Of a stretch of 64,000 nucleotides of DNA, positions 50,001 through 63,800 are shown piece by piece; position 1 is the stretch's first letter; each line of letters begins with the position of its first letter. The DNA is from Lutraria lutraria. Taxonomy: Eukaryota; Mollusca; Bivalvia; Venerida; Mactridae. The stretch lies in assembly GCA_964023205.1 (NCBI GenBank), contig OZ026842.1, positions 12,378,716-12,442,715 of the forward strand, given 5' to 3'. A model generated the notes under the pieces. That model saw nothing but the letters and a program-made list of their open reading frames with translations, was not told the origin of the DNA and did no database searches. Position numbers and translations under genes: made by a program.

Positions 50001-52710
50001 GAATTTAACCTCTGTAGAGAAACAACCTCTCTATAACAACACCGTCAAAGTATCCCTACGCTAATACATACTATGAATTTAACCTCAGTAGAGAAACAAC
50101 CTCTCTATAACAACACCTTGAAAACTATCCCTACGCTAATATGTACCATAAATTTAACCTCTGTAGAGAAACAACCTCTCTATAACAACACCGTCAAAGT
50201 TTCCCTACACTAAAATGAACTATGAATTTAACCTCTGTAGAGAAACAACCTCTCTATAACAACACCTTCAAAGTATCCCTACGCTAATATGTGCTATGAA
50301 TTTAACCTCTGTAGAGAAACAACCTCTCTATAACAAGACTTTAAAAGTTTCACTAAGCTAAAATTTACTATAAATTTAACCTCTGTAGAGAAACAACCTC
50401 TCTATAACAACACCTTCAAAGTATCCCTACGCTAATATTTACTATAAATTTAACCTCTGTAGAAAAACAACCTCTCTATAACAACACCTTCAAAGTATCC
50501 CTACGCTAATATTTACTATAAATTTAACCTCTGTAGAGAAACAACCTCTCTATAACAACACCGTCAAATTATTCCTATACTAATATGTACTATAAATTTA
50601 ACCTCTGTAGAGAAACAATTTCTCTATAACAACACTGTCAAAAGTTCTGTATGCTAAAATGTACTATAAATTTAACCTTTGTGGAAAAACAACCTCTGTA
50701 TAACAACACTGTCAAAGTATCCCTACGCTAATATGTACTATAAATTTAACCTCTGTAGAGAAACAACCTCTCTATAACAACACCTTCAAAGTATCCCTAC
50801 GCTAATATTTACTATAAATTTAACCTCTGTAGAGAAACAACCTCTGTATAACAACACCGTCAAAGTATCCCTACGCTAATATGTACTATAAATTTAACCT
50901 CTGTAGAGAAATAACCTCTGTATAACAACACCGTCAAAGTTTCCCTAAGCTAATATGTACTATAAATTTAACCTCTGTAGAGAAACAACCTCTCCATAAC
51001 AACACCTTCAAAGTATCCCTACGCTAATATGTACTATAAATGTAACCTCTGTAGAGAAACAACCTCTCTATAACAACACCGTCAAAGTATCCCTACGCTG
51101 ATATGTACTATAAATTTAACCTCTGTAGAGAAAGAACCTCTCCATAACAACACCTTCAAAGTATCCCTACGCTAATATGTACTATGAATTTAACCTCTGT
51201 AGAGAAACAACCTCTCTATAACAACACCTTCAAAGTATACCTACAATAATATGTACCATAAATTTAACCTCTGTAGAGAAACAACCTCTCTATAACAACA
51301 CCGTCAAAGTTTCCCTACGCTAATATGTACTATGAATTTAACCTCTATAGAGAAACAACCTCTCTATAACAACACCTTCAAAGTATCCCTACGCTAATAT
51401 GTACTATAAATTTAACCTCTGTAGAGAAACAACCCCTCTATAACAACACCTTCAAAGTATCCCTACGCTACTATGTACTATAAATTTAACCATAGCAGAG
51501 AAACAACCTCTGTATAACAACACCTCCAATGTTTCCCTAAGCTAATATGTACTATAAATTTAACCTCTGTAGAGAAACAACCTCTGTATAACAACACCTT
51601 CAAAGTTTCCCTAAGCTAATATTTACTATAAATTTAACCTCTGTAGAGAAACAACCTCTCTATAACAACACCGTCAAAGTATCCCTATGCTAATATGTAC
51701 TATGAATTTAACCTCTGTAGAGAAACAACCTCTCTATAACAACACCGTCAAAGTATCCCTACGCTACTATGTACTATAAATTTAACCTCTGCAGAGAAAC
51801 AACCTCTGTATAACAACACCTTCAACGTTTCCCTACGCTAATATGAACTATAAATTTAACCTCTGCAGAGAAACAACCTCTCTATAACAACACCGTCAAT
51901 GTATCCCTAAGCTAATATGTACTATAAATTTAACCTCTGTAGAGAAACAACCTCTCCATAACAACACCTTCAAAGTATCCCTACGCTAATATGTACCATA
52001 AATTTAACCTCTGTAGAGAAACAACCTCTCCATAACAACACCTTCAAAATATCCCTACGCTAATACATACTATAAATTTAACCTCTGTAGAGAAACAACC
52101 TCTCTATAACAACACCGTCAAAGTATCCCTACGCTAATATGTACTATGAATTTAACCTCTGTAGAGAAACAACCTCTCTATAACAACACCGTCAAAGTAT
52201 CCCTACGGTAATATGTACTATGAATTTAACCTCTGTAGAGAAACAACCTCTCTATAACAACACCGTCAAAGTATCCCTATGCTAATACATACTATGAATT
52301 TAACCTCTGTAGAGAAACAACCTCTCTATAACAACACCGTCAAAGTATCCCTACGCTAATATGTACTATGAATTTAACCTCTGTAGAGAAACAACCTCTC
52401 TATAACAACACCGTAAAAGTATCCCTACGCTAATACATACTATGAATTTAACCTCTGTAGAGAAACAACCTCTCTATAACAACACCTTGAAAACTATCCC
52501 TACGCTAATATGTACCATAAATTTAACCTCTGTAGAGAAACAACCTCTCTATAACAACACCTTCAAAGTATCCCTACGCTAATATGTACTATAAATTTAA
52601 CCTCTGTAGAGAAACAACCTCTCTATAACAACACCTTCAAAGTATCCCTACGCTAATATTTACTATAAATTTAACCTCTGTAGAGAAACAACCTCTCTAT
52701 AACAACACCG
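44092..52710 (+). repeat. Hybrid block: type B start joined to type A segment
   Basis: From 44,092 to about 48,000 the variant order follows type B, with an exact offset of 10,174 bases to the copy starting at 54,266. From about 48,000 it follows type A, beginning at the position equivalent to about 23,450. The switch lies in sequence common to both, between about 47,968 and 48,021. A small rearrangement near 49,500-49,750 adds two monomers and drops one relative to type A. Confidence 0.85.
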
Positions 52711-54265
52711 TCAAATTATTCCTATACTAATATGTACTATAAATTTAACCTCTGTAGAGAAACAATTTCTCTATAACAACACTGTCAAAAGTTCTGTATG
52801 CTAAAATGTACTATAAATTTAACCTTTGTGGAAAAACATCCTCTGTATAACAACACTGTCAAAGTATCCCTACGCTAATATGTACTATGAATTTAACCTC
52901 TATAGAGAAACAACCTCTCTATAACAACACCTTCAAAGTATCCCTACGCTAATATGTACTATAAATTTAACCTCTGTAGAGAAACAACCCCTCTATAACA
53001 ACACCTTCAAAGTATCCCTACGCTACTATGTACTATAAATTTAACCATAGCAGAGAAACAACCTCTGTATAACAACACCTCCAATGTTTCCCTAAGCTAA
53101 TATGTACTATAAATTTAACCTCTGTAGAGAAACAACCTCTGTATAACAACACCTTCAAAGTTTCCCTAAGCTAATATTTACTATAAATTTAACCTCTGTA
53201 GAGAAACAACCTCTCTATAACAACACCGTCAAAGTATCCCTATGCTAATATGTACTATGAATTTAACCTCTGTAGAGAAACAACCTCTCTATAACAACAC
53301 CGTCAAAGTATCCCTACGCTACTATGTACTATAAATTTAACCTCTGCAGAGAAACAACCTCTGTATAACAACACCTTCAACGTTTCCCTACGCTAATATG
53401 AACTATAAATTTAACCTCTGCAGAGAAACAACCTCTCTATAACAACACCGTCAATGTATCCCTAAGCTAATATGTACTATAAATTTAACCTCTGTAGAGA
53501 AACAACCTCTCCATAACAACACCTTCAAAGTATCCCTACGCTAATATGTACCATAAATTTAACCTCTGTAGAGAAACAACCTCTCCATAACAACACCTTC
53601 AAAATATCCCTACGCTAATACATACTATAAATTTAACCTCTGTAGAGAAACAACCTCTCTATAACAACACCGTCAAAGTATCCCTACGCTAATATGTACT
53701 ATGAATTTAACCTCTGTAGAGAAACAACCTCTCTATAACAACACCGTCAAAGTATCCCTACGGTAATATGTACTATGAATTTAACCTCTGTAGAGAAACA
53801 ACCTCTCTATAACAACACCGTCAAAGTATCCCTATGCTAATACATACTATGAATTTAACCTCTGTAGAGAAACAACCTCTCTATAACAACACCGTCAAAG
53901 TATCCCTACGCTAATATGTACTATGAATTTAACCTCTGTAGAGAAACAACCTCTCTATAACAACACCGTAAAAGTATCCCTACGCTAATACATACTATGA
54001 ATTTAACCTCTGTAGAGAAACAACCTCTCTATAACAACACCTTGAAAACTATCCCTACGCTAATATGTACCATAAATTTAACCTCTGTAGAGAAACAACC
54101 TCTCTATAACAACACCTTCAAAGTATCCCTACGCTAATATGTACTATAAATTTAACCTCTGTAGAGAAACAACCTCTCTATAACAACACCTTCAAAGTAT
54201 CCCTACGCTAATATTTACTATAAATTTAACCTCTGTAGAGAAACAACCTCTCTATAACAACACCG
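52711..54265 (+). repeat. Tandemly duplicated 1,555-bp block (21 monomers)
   Basis: The sequence from about 52,867 repeats that from about 51,312 with a constant offset of 1,555 bases (for example ACCTCTATAG at 51,341 and 52,896). The length equals 21 x 74 plus one extra base from the 75-base monomer. Confidence 0.88.
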
Positions 54266-57200
54266 TCAAATTATTCCTATACTAATATGTACTATAAATT
54301 TAACCTCTGTAGAGAAACAATTTCTCTATAACAACACTGTCAAAAGTTCTGTATGCTAAAATGTACTATAAATTTAACCTTTGTGGAAAAACATCCTCTG
54401 TATAACAACACTGTCAAAGTATCCCTACGCTAATATGTACTATAAATTTAACCTCTGTAGAGAAACAACCTCTGTATAACAACACCTTCAAAGTATCCCT
54501 ACGCTAATATTTACTATAAATTTAACCTCTGTAGAGAAACAACCTCTGTATAACAACACCGTCAAAGTATCCCTACGCTAATATGTGCTATAAATTTAAC
54601 CTCTGTAGAGAAACAACCTCTCTATAACAACACCGTCAAAGTTTCCCTAAGCTAATATGTACTATAAATTTAACCTCTGTAGAGAAACAACCTCTCTATA
54701 ACAACACCTTCAAAGTATCCCTACGCTAATATGTACTATAAATGTAACCTCTGTAGAGAAACAACCTCTCTATAACAACACCGTCAAAGTATCCCTACGC
54801 TAATATGTACTATAAATTTAACCTCTGTAGAGAAACAACCTCTGTATAACAACACCGTCAAAGTTTACCTAAGCTAATATGTACTATAAATTTAACCTCT
54901 GTAGAGAAACAACCTCTCCATAACAACACCTTCAAAGTATCCCTAAGCTAATATGTACTATAAATTTAACCTCTGTAGAGAAACAACCTCTCTATAACAA
55001 CACCGTCAAAGTATCCCTACGCTAATATGTACTATAAATTTAACCTCTGTAGAGAAACAACCTCTGTATAACAACACCTTCAAAGTATCCCTACGCTAAT
55101 ATGTACTATAAATTTAACCTCTGTAGAGAAACAACCTCTCCATAACAACACCTTCAAAGTATCCCTACGCTAATATGTACTATAAATTTAACCTCTGTAG
55201 AGAAACAACCTCTGCATAACAACACCTTCAAAGTATCCCTACGCTAATATGTACTATGAATTTAACCTCTGTAGAGAAACAACCTCTCTATAACAACACC
55301 GTCAAAGTATACCTACGATAATATGTACCATAAATTTAACTTCTGTAGAGAAACAACCTCTCTATAACAACACCGTCAAAGTTTCCCTACGCTAATATGT
55401 ACTATGAATTTAACCTCTGTAGAGAAACAACCTCTGTATAACAACACCTTCAAAGTATCCCTACGCTAATATGTACTATAAATTTAACCTCTGTAGAGAA
55501 ACAACCCCTCTATAACAACACCTTCAAAGTATCCCTACGCTACTATGTACTATAAATTTAACCATAGCAGAGAAACAACCTCTGTATAACAACACCTCCA
55601 ATGTTTCCCTAAGCTAATATGTACTATAAATTTAACCTCTGTAGAGAAACAACCTCTGTATAACAACACCTTCAAAGTTTCCCTAAGCTAATATTTACTA
55701 TAAATTTATCCTCTGTAGAGAAACAACCTCTCAATAACAACACCGTCAAAGTATCCCTACGCTAATATGTACTATAAATTTAACCTCTGTAGAGAAACAA
55801 CCTCTGTATAACAACACCGTCAAAGTTTCCCTAAGCTAATATGTACTATAAATTTAACCTCTGTAGAGAAACAACCTCTCCATAACAACACCTTCAAAGT
55901 ATCCCTACGCTAATATGCACTATAAATTTAACCTCTGTAGAGAAACAACCTCTCCATAACAACACCTTCAAAGTTTCCCTAAGCTAATACGTACTATGAA
56001 TTTAACCTCTGTAGAGAAACAACCTCTCTATAACAACACCTTCAAAGTATCCCTACGATAATATGTACCATAAATTTAACCTCTGTAGAGAAACAACCTC
56101 TCTATAACAACACCGTCAAAGTTTCCCTACGCTAATATGTACTATGAATTTAACCTCTGTAGAGAAACAACCTCTCTATAACAACACCTTCAAAGTATCC
56201 GTACGCTAATATGTACTATGAATTTAACCTCTGTAGAGAAACAACCTCTCTATAACAACACCTTCAAAGTATCCCTACGCTACTATGTACTATAAATTTA
56301 ACCATAGCGGAGAAACAACCTCTGTATAACAACACCTCCAATGTTTCCCTAAGCTAATATGTACTATAAATTTAACCTCTGTAGAGAAACAACCTCTGTA
56401 TAACAACACCTTCAAAGTTTCCCTAAGCTAATATTTACTAAAAATTTAACCTCTGTAGAGAAACAACCTCTCTATAACAACACCGTCAAAGTATCCCTAC
56501 GCTACTATGTACTATAAATTTAACCTCTGTAGAGAAACAACCTCTGTATAACAACACCTCCAATGTTTACCTAAGCTAATATGTACTATAAATTTAACCT
56601 CTGTAGAGAAACAACCTCTGTATAACAATACCTTCAAAGTTTCCCTAAGCTAATATTTACTATAAATTTAACCTCTGTAGAGAAACAACCTCTCTATAAC
56701 AACACCGTCAAAGTATCCCTATACTAATATGTACTATAAATCTAACCTCTGTAGAGAAACAACCTCTCTATAACAACACGGTCAAAATTTCTGTATGCTA
56801 AAATGTACTATACATTTAACCTTTGTGGAAAAACAACCTCTGTATAACAACACTGACAAAGTATCCCTACGCTAATATGTACTATAAATTTAACCTCTGT
56901 AGAGAAACAACCTCTCTATAACAACACCTTCAAAGTATCCCTACGCTAATATTTACTATAAATTTAACCTCTGCAGAGAAACAACCTCTCTAGAACAACC
57001 TCTCTATAACACCTCCAATGTTTCCCTACGCTACTATTTACTATAAATTTAACCTCTGCAGAGAAACAACCTCTCTATAACAACACCTTCAAAGTTTCCC
57101 TAAGCAAAAATGTACTATAAATTTAACCTCTGTAGAGAAACAACCTCTCAATAACAACACCTTCAAAGTTTCCCTACGCTAATATTTACTATAAATTTAA

Positions 57201-60200
57201 CCTTTGCAGAGAAACAACCTCTCTAGAACAACCTCTCTATAACACCTCCAATGTTTCCCTACGCTAACATTTACTATAAATTTAACCTCTGTAAAGAAAC
57301 AACCTCTGTATAACAACACTGACAAAGTATCCCTACGCTAATATGTACTATAAATTTAACCTCTGTAGAGAAACAACCTCTCTATAACAACACCTTCAAA
57401 GTTTCCCTAAGCTAATATGTACTATAGATTTAACCTCTGTAGAGAAACAACCTCTCTATAACAACACCGTCAAAGTATACCTACGCTAATATGTACTATG
57501 AATTTAACCTCTGTAGAGAAACAACCTCTCTATAACAACACCGTCAAAATTTCTGTATGCTAAAATGTACTATAAATTTAACCTTTGTGGAAGAACAACC
57601 TCTCTATAACAACACTGTCAAAGTATCCCTACGATAATATGTACTATAAATTTAACCTCTGTAGAGAAACAACCTCTCTATAACAACACCTTCAAAGTAT
57701 CCCTAAGCTAATATGTACTATAAATTTAACCTCTGTAGAGAAACAACCTCTCTATAACAACACCTTCATAGTATCCCTACGCTAATATTTACTATAAATT
57801 TAACCTCTGTAGCGAAACAACCTCTCTATAACAACACCGTCAAAGTATCCCTACGCTACTATGTACTATATATTTAACCTTTGCAGAGAAACAACCTTTG
57901 TATAACAATACGTCCAATGTTTCCCTAAGCTAATATGTACTATAAATTTAACCTCTGTAGAAAAACAACCTCTGTATAACAACACCTTCAAAGTTTCACT
58001 AAGCTAATATTTACTATAAATTTAACCTCTGTAGAGAAACAACCTCTCCATAACAACACCGTCAAAGTATCCCTACGCTACTATGTACAATAAATTTAAC
58101 CTTTGCAGAGAAACAACCTCTGTATAACAACACCTCCAATGTTTCCCTAAGCTAATATGTACTATAAATTTAACCTCTGTAGAGAAACAACCTCTGTATA
58201 ACAACACCTTCAAAGTTTCCCTAAGCTAATATGTACTATAAATTTAACCTCTGTAGAGAAACAACCTCTGTATAACAACACCTTCAAAATTTCCCTAAGC
58301 TAATATTTACTATAAATTTAACCTCTGTAGAGAAACAACCTCTATAACAACACCTTCAAAGTTTCCCTAAGCTAATATGTACTATAAATTAAACCTCTGT
58401 AGAGAAACAACCTCTCTATAACAACACCGTCAAAGTATCCCTATGCTAATATGTACTATGAATTTAACCTCTGTAGAGAAACAACCTCTCTATAACAACA
58501 CCGTCAAAGTATCCCTACGCTACTATGTACTATAAATTTAACCTCTGCAGAGAAACAACCTCTGTATAACAACACCGTCAACGTTTCCCTACGCTAATAT
58601 GAACTATAAATTTAACCTCTGCAGAGAAACAACCTCTCTATAACAACACCGTCAATGTATCCCTAAGCTAATATGTACTATAAATTTAACCTCTGTAGAG
58701 AAACAACCTCTCCATAACAACACCTTCAAAGTATCCCTACGCTAATATGTACCATAAATTTAACCTCTGTAGAGAAACAACCTCTCCATAACAACACCTT
58801 CAAAGTATCCCTACGCTAATACATACTATAAATTTAACCTCTGTAGAGAAACAACCTCTCTATAACAACACTGTCAAAGTATCCCTACGCTAATATGTAC
58901 TATGAATTTAACCTCTGTAGAGAAACAACCTCTCTATAACAACACCGTCAAAGTATCCCTACGGTAATATGTACTATGAATTTAACCTCTGTAGAGAAAC
59001 AACCTCTCTATAACAACACCGTCAAAGTATCCCTACGCTAATACATACTATGAATTTAACCTCTGTAGAGAAACAACCTCTCTATAACAACACCGTCAAA
59101 GTATCCCTACGCTAATATGTACTATGAATTTAACCTCTGTAGAGAAACAACCTCTCTATAACAACACCTTCAAAGTTTCCCTACGCTAATATTTACTATA
59201 AATTTAACCTTTGCAGAGAAACAACCTCTCTAGAACAACCTCTCTATAACACCTCCAATGTTTCCCTACGCTAACATTTACAATAAATTTAACCTCTGTA
59301 AAGAAACAACCTCTGTATAACAACACTGACAAAGTATCCCTACGCTAATATGTACTATAAATTTAACCTCTGTAGAGAAACAACCTCTCTATAACAACAC
59401 CTTCAAAGTTTCCCTAAGCTAATATGTACTATAGATTTAACCTCTGTAGAGAAACAACCTCTCTATAACAACACCGTCAAAGTATACCTACGCTAATATG
59501 TACTATGAATTTAACCTCTGTAGAGAAACAACCTCTCTATAACAACACCGTCAAAATTTCTGTATGCTAAAATGTACTATAAATTTAACCTTTGTGGAAG
59601 AACAACCTCTCTATAACAACACTGTCAAAGTATCCCTACGATAATATGTACTATAAATTTAACCTCTGTAGAGAAACAACCTCTCTATAACAACACCTTC
59701 AAAGTATCCCTAAGCTAATATGTACTATAAATTTAACCTCTGTAGAGAAACAACCTCTCTATAACAACACCTTCATAGTATCCCTACGCTAATATTTACT
59801 ATAAATTTAACCTCTGTAGCGAAACAACCTCTCTATAACAACACCGTCAAAGTATCCCTACGCTACTATGTACTATATATTTAACCTTTGCAGAGAAACA
59901 ACCTTTGTATAACAATACGTCCAATGTTTCCCTAAGCTAATATGTACTATAAATTTAACCTCTGTAGAAAAACAACCTCTGTATAACAACACCTTCAAAG
60001 TTTCACTAAGCTAATATTTACTATAAATTTAACCTCTGTAGAGAAACAACCTCTCCATAACAACACCTTCAAAGTATCCCTACGCTAATATGTACCATAA
60101 ATTTAACCTCTGTAGAGAAACAACCTCTCCATAACAACACCTTCAAAATATCCCTACGCTAATACATACTATAAATTTAACCTCTGTAGAGAAACAACCT

Positions 60201-60809
60201 CTCTATAACAACACCGTCAAAGTATCCCTACGCTAATATGTACTATGAATTTAACCTCTGTAGAGAAACAACCTCTCTATAACAACACCGTCAAAGTATC
60301 CCTACGGTAATATGTACTATGAATTTAACCTCTGTAGAGAAACAACCTCTCTATAACAACACCGTCAAAGTATCCCTATGCTAATACATACTATGAATTT
60401 AACCTCTGTAGAGAAACAACCTCTCTATAACAACACCGTCAAAGTATCCCTACGCTAATATGTACTATGAATTTAACCTCTGTAGAGAAACAACCTCTCT
60501 ATAACAACACCGTAAAAGTATCCCTACGCTAATACATACTATGAATTTAACCTCTGTAGAGAAACAACCTCTCTATAACAACACCTTGAAAACTATCCCT
60601 ACGCTAATATGTACCATAAATTTAACCTCTGTAGAGAAACAACCTCTCTATAACAACACCTTCAAAGTATCCCTACGCTAATATGTACTATAAATTTAAC
60701 CTCTGTAGAGAAACAACCTCTCTATAACAACACCTTCAAAGTATCCCTACGCTAATATTTACTATAAATTTAACCTCTGTAGAGAAACAACCTCTCTATA
60801 ACAACACCG
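54266..60809 (+). repeat. HOR type B, full copy (88 monomers, 6,544 bp)
   Basis: Diagnostic variants include AAGTTTACCTAAGC (54,863), GCACTATAAA, AGCGGAGAAAC, AAGCAAAAATG (57,103) and GTAGCGAAAC. The length fits 88 x 74 plus three 85-base monomers, one 75-base and one 72-base monomer. A segment of about 910 bases is repeated inside it (about 57,152-58,061 and 59,159-60,068, offset 2,007). Its last 740 bases resemble the end of type A. Confidence 0.9.
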
Positions 60810-63800
60810 TCAAATTATTCCTATACTAATATGTACTATAAATTTAACCTCTGTAGAGAAACAATTTCTCTATAACAACACTGTCAAAAGTTCTGTATGC
60901 TAAAATGTACTATAAATTTAACCTTTGTGGAAAAACATCCTCTGTATAACAACACTGTCAAAGTATCCCTACGCTAATATGTACTATAAATTTAACCTCT
61001 GTAGAGAAACAACCTCTGTATAACAACACCTTCAAAGTATCCCTACGCTAATATTTACTATAAATTTAACCTCTGTAGAGAAACAACCTCTGTATAACAA
61101 CACCGTCAAAGTATCCCTACGCTAATATGTGCTATAAATTTAACCTCTGTAGAGAAACAACCTCTCTATAACAACACCGTCAAAGTTTCCCTAAGCTAAT
61201 ATGTACTATAAATTTAACCTCTGTAGAGAAACAACCTCTCTATAACAACACCTTCAAAGTATCCCTACGCTAATATGTACTATAAATGTAACCTCTGTAG
61301 AGAAACAACCTCTCTATAACAACACCGTCAAAGTATCCCTACGCTAATATGTACTATAAATTTAACCTCTGTAGAGAAACAACCTCTGTATAACAACACC
61401 GTCAAAGTTTACCTAAGCTAATATGTACTATAAATTTAACCTCTGTAGAGAAACAACCTCTCCATAACAACACCTTCAAAGTATCCCTAAGCTAATATGT
61501 ACTATAAATTTAACCTCTGTAGAGAAACAACCTCTCTATAACAACACCGTCAAAGTATCCCTACGCTAATATGTACTATAAATTTAACCTCTGTAGAGAA
61601 ACAACCTCTGTATAACAACACCTTCAAAGTATCCCTACGCTAATATGTACTATAAATTTAACCTCTGTAGAGAAACAACCTCTCCATAACAACACCTTCA
61701 AAGTATCCCTACGCTAATATGTACTATAAATTTAACCTCTGTAGAGAAACAACCTCTGCATAACAACACCTTCAAAGTATCCCTACGCTAATATGTACTA
61801 TGAATTTAACCTCTGTAGAGAAACAACCTCTCTATAACAACACCGTCAAAGTATACCTACGATAATATGTACCATAAATTTAACTTCTGTAGAGAAACAA
61901 CCTCTCTATAACAACACCGTCAAAGTTTCCCTACGCTAATATGTACTATGAATTTAACCTCTGTAGAGAAACAACCTCTGTATAACAACACCTTCAAAGT
62001 ATCCCTACGCTAATATGTACTATAAATTTAACCTCTGTAGAGAAACAACCCCTCTATAACAACACCTTCAAAGTATCCCTACGCTACTATGTACTATAAA
62101 TTTAACCATAGCAGAGAAACAACCTCTGTATAACAACACCTCCAATGTTTCCCTAAGCTAATATGTACTATAAATTTAACCTCTGTAGAGAAACAACCTC
62201 TGTATAACAACACCTTCAAAGTTTCCCTAAGCTAATATTTACTATAAATTTATCCTCTGTAGAGAAACAACCTCTCAATAACAACACCGTCAAAGTATCC
62301 CTACGCTAATATGTACTATAAATTTAACCTCTGTAGAGAAACAACCTCTGTATAACAACACCGTCAAAGTTTCCCTAAGCTAATATGTACTATAAATTTA
62401 ACCTCTGTAGAGAAACAACCTCTCCATAACAACACCTTCAAAGTATCCCTACGCTAATATGCACTATAAATTTAACCTCTGTAGAGAAACAACCTCTCCA
62501 TAACAACACCTTCAAAGTTTCCCTAAGCTAATACGTACTATGAATTTAACCTCTGTAGAGAAACAACCTCTCTATAACAACACCTTCAAAGTATCCCTAC
62601 GATAATATGTACCATAAATTTAACCTCTGTAGAGAAACAACCTCTCTATAACAACACCGTCAAAGTTTCCCTACGCTAATATGTACTATGAATTTAACCT
62701 CTGTAGAGAAACAACCTCTCTATAACAACACCTTCAAAGTATCCGTACGCTAATATGTACTATGAATTTAACCTCTGTAGAGAAACAACCTCTCTATAAC
62801 AACACCTTCAAAGTATCCCTACGCTACTATGTACTATAAATTTAACCATAGCGGAGAAACAACCTCTGTATAACAACACCTCCAATGTTTCCCTAAGCTA
62901 ATATGTACTATAAATTTAACCTCTGTAGAGAAACAACCTCTGTATAACAACACCTTCAAAGTTTCCCTAAGCTAATATTTACTAAAAATTTAACCTCTGT
63001 AGAGAAACAACCTCTCTATAACAACACCGTCAAAGTATCCCTACGCTACTATGTACTATAAATTTAACCTCTGTAGAGAAACAACCTCTGTATAACAACA
63101 CCTCCAATGTTTACCTAAGCTAATATGTACTATAAATTTAACCTCTGTAGAGAAACAACCTCTGTATAACAATACCTTCAAAGTTTCCCTAAGCTAATAT
63201 TTACTATAAATTTAACCTCTGTAGAGAAACAACCTCTCTATAACAACACCGTCAAAGTATCCCTATACTAATATGTACTATAAATCTAACCTCTGTAGAG
63301 AAACAACCTCTCTATAACAACACGGTCAAAATTTCTGTATGCTAAAATGTACTATACATTTAACCTTTGTGGAAAAACAACCTCTGTATAACAACACTGA
63401 CAAAGTATCCCTACGCTAATATGTACTATAAATTTAACCTCTGTAGAGAAACAACCTCTCTATAACAACACCTTCAAAGTATCCCTACGCTAATATTTAC
63501 TATAAATTTAACCTCTGCAGAGAAACAACCTCTCTAGAACAACCTCTCTATAACACCTCCAATGTTTCCCTACGCTACTATTTACTATAAATTTAACCTC
63601 TGCAGAGAAACAACCTCTCTATAACAACACCTTCAAAGTTTCCCTAAGCAAAAATGTACTATAAATTTAACCTCTGTAGAGAAACAACCTCTCAATAACA
63701 ACACCTTCAAAGTTTCCCTACGCTAATATTTACTATAAATTTAACCTTTGCAGAGAAACAACCTCTCTAGAACAACCTCTCTATAACACCTCCAATGTTT

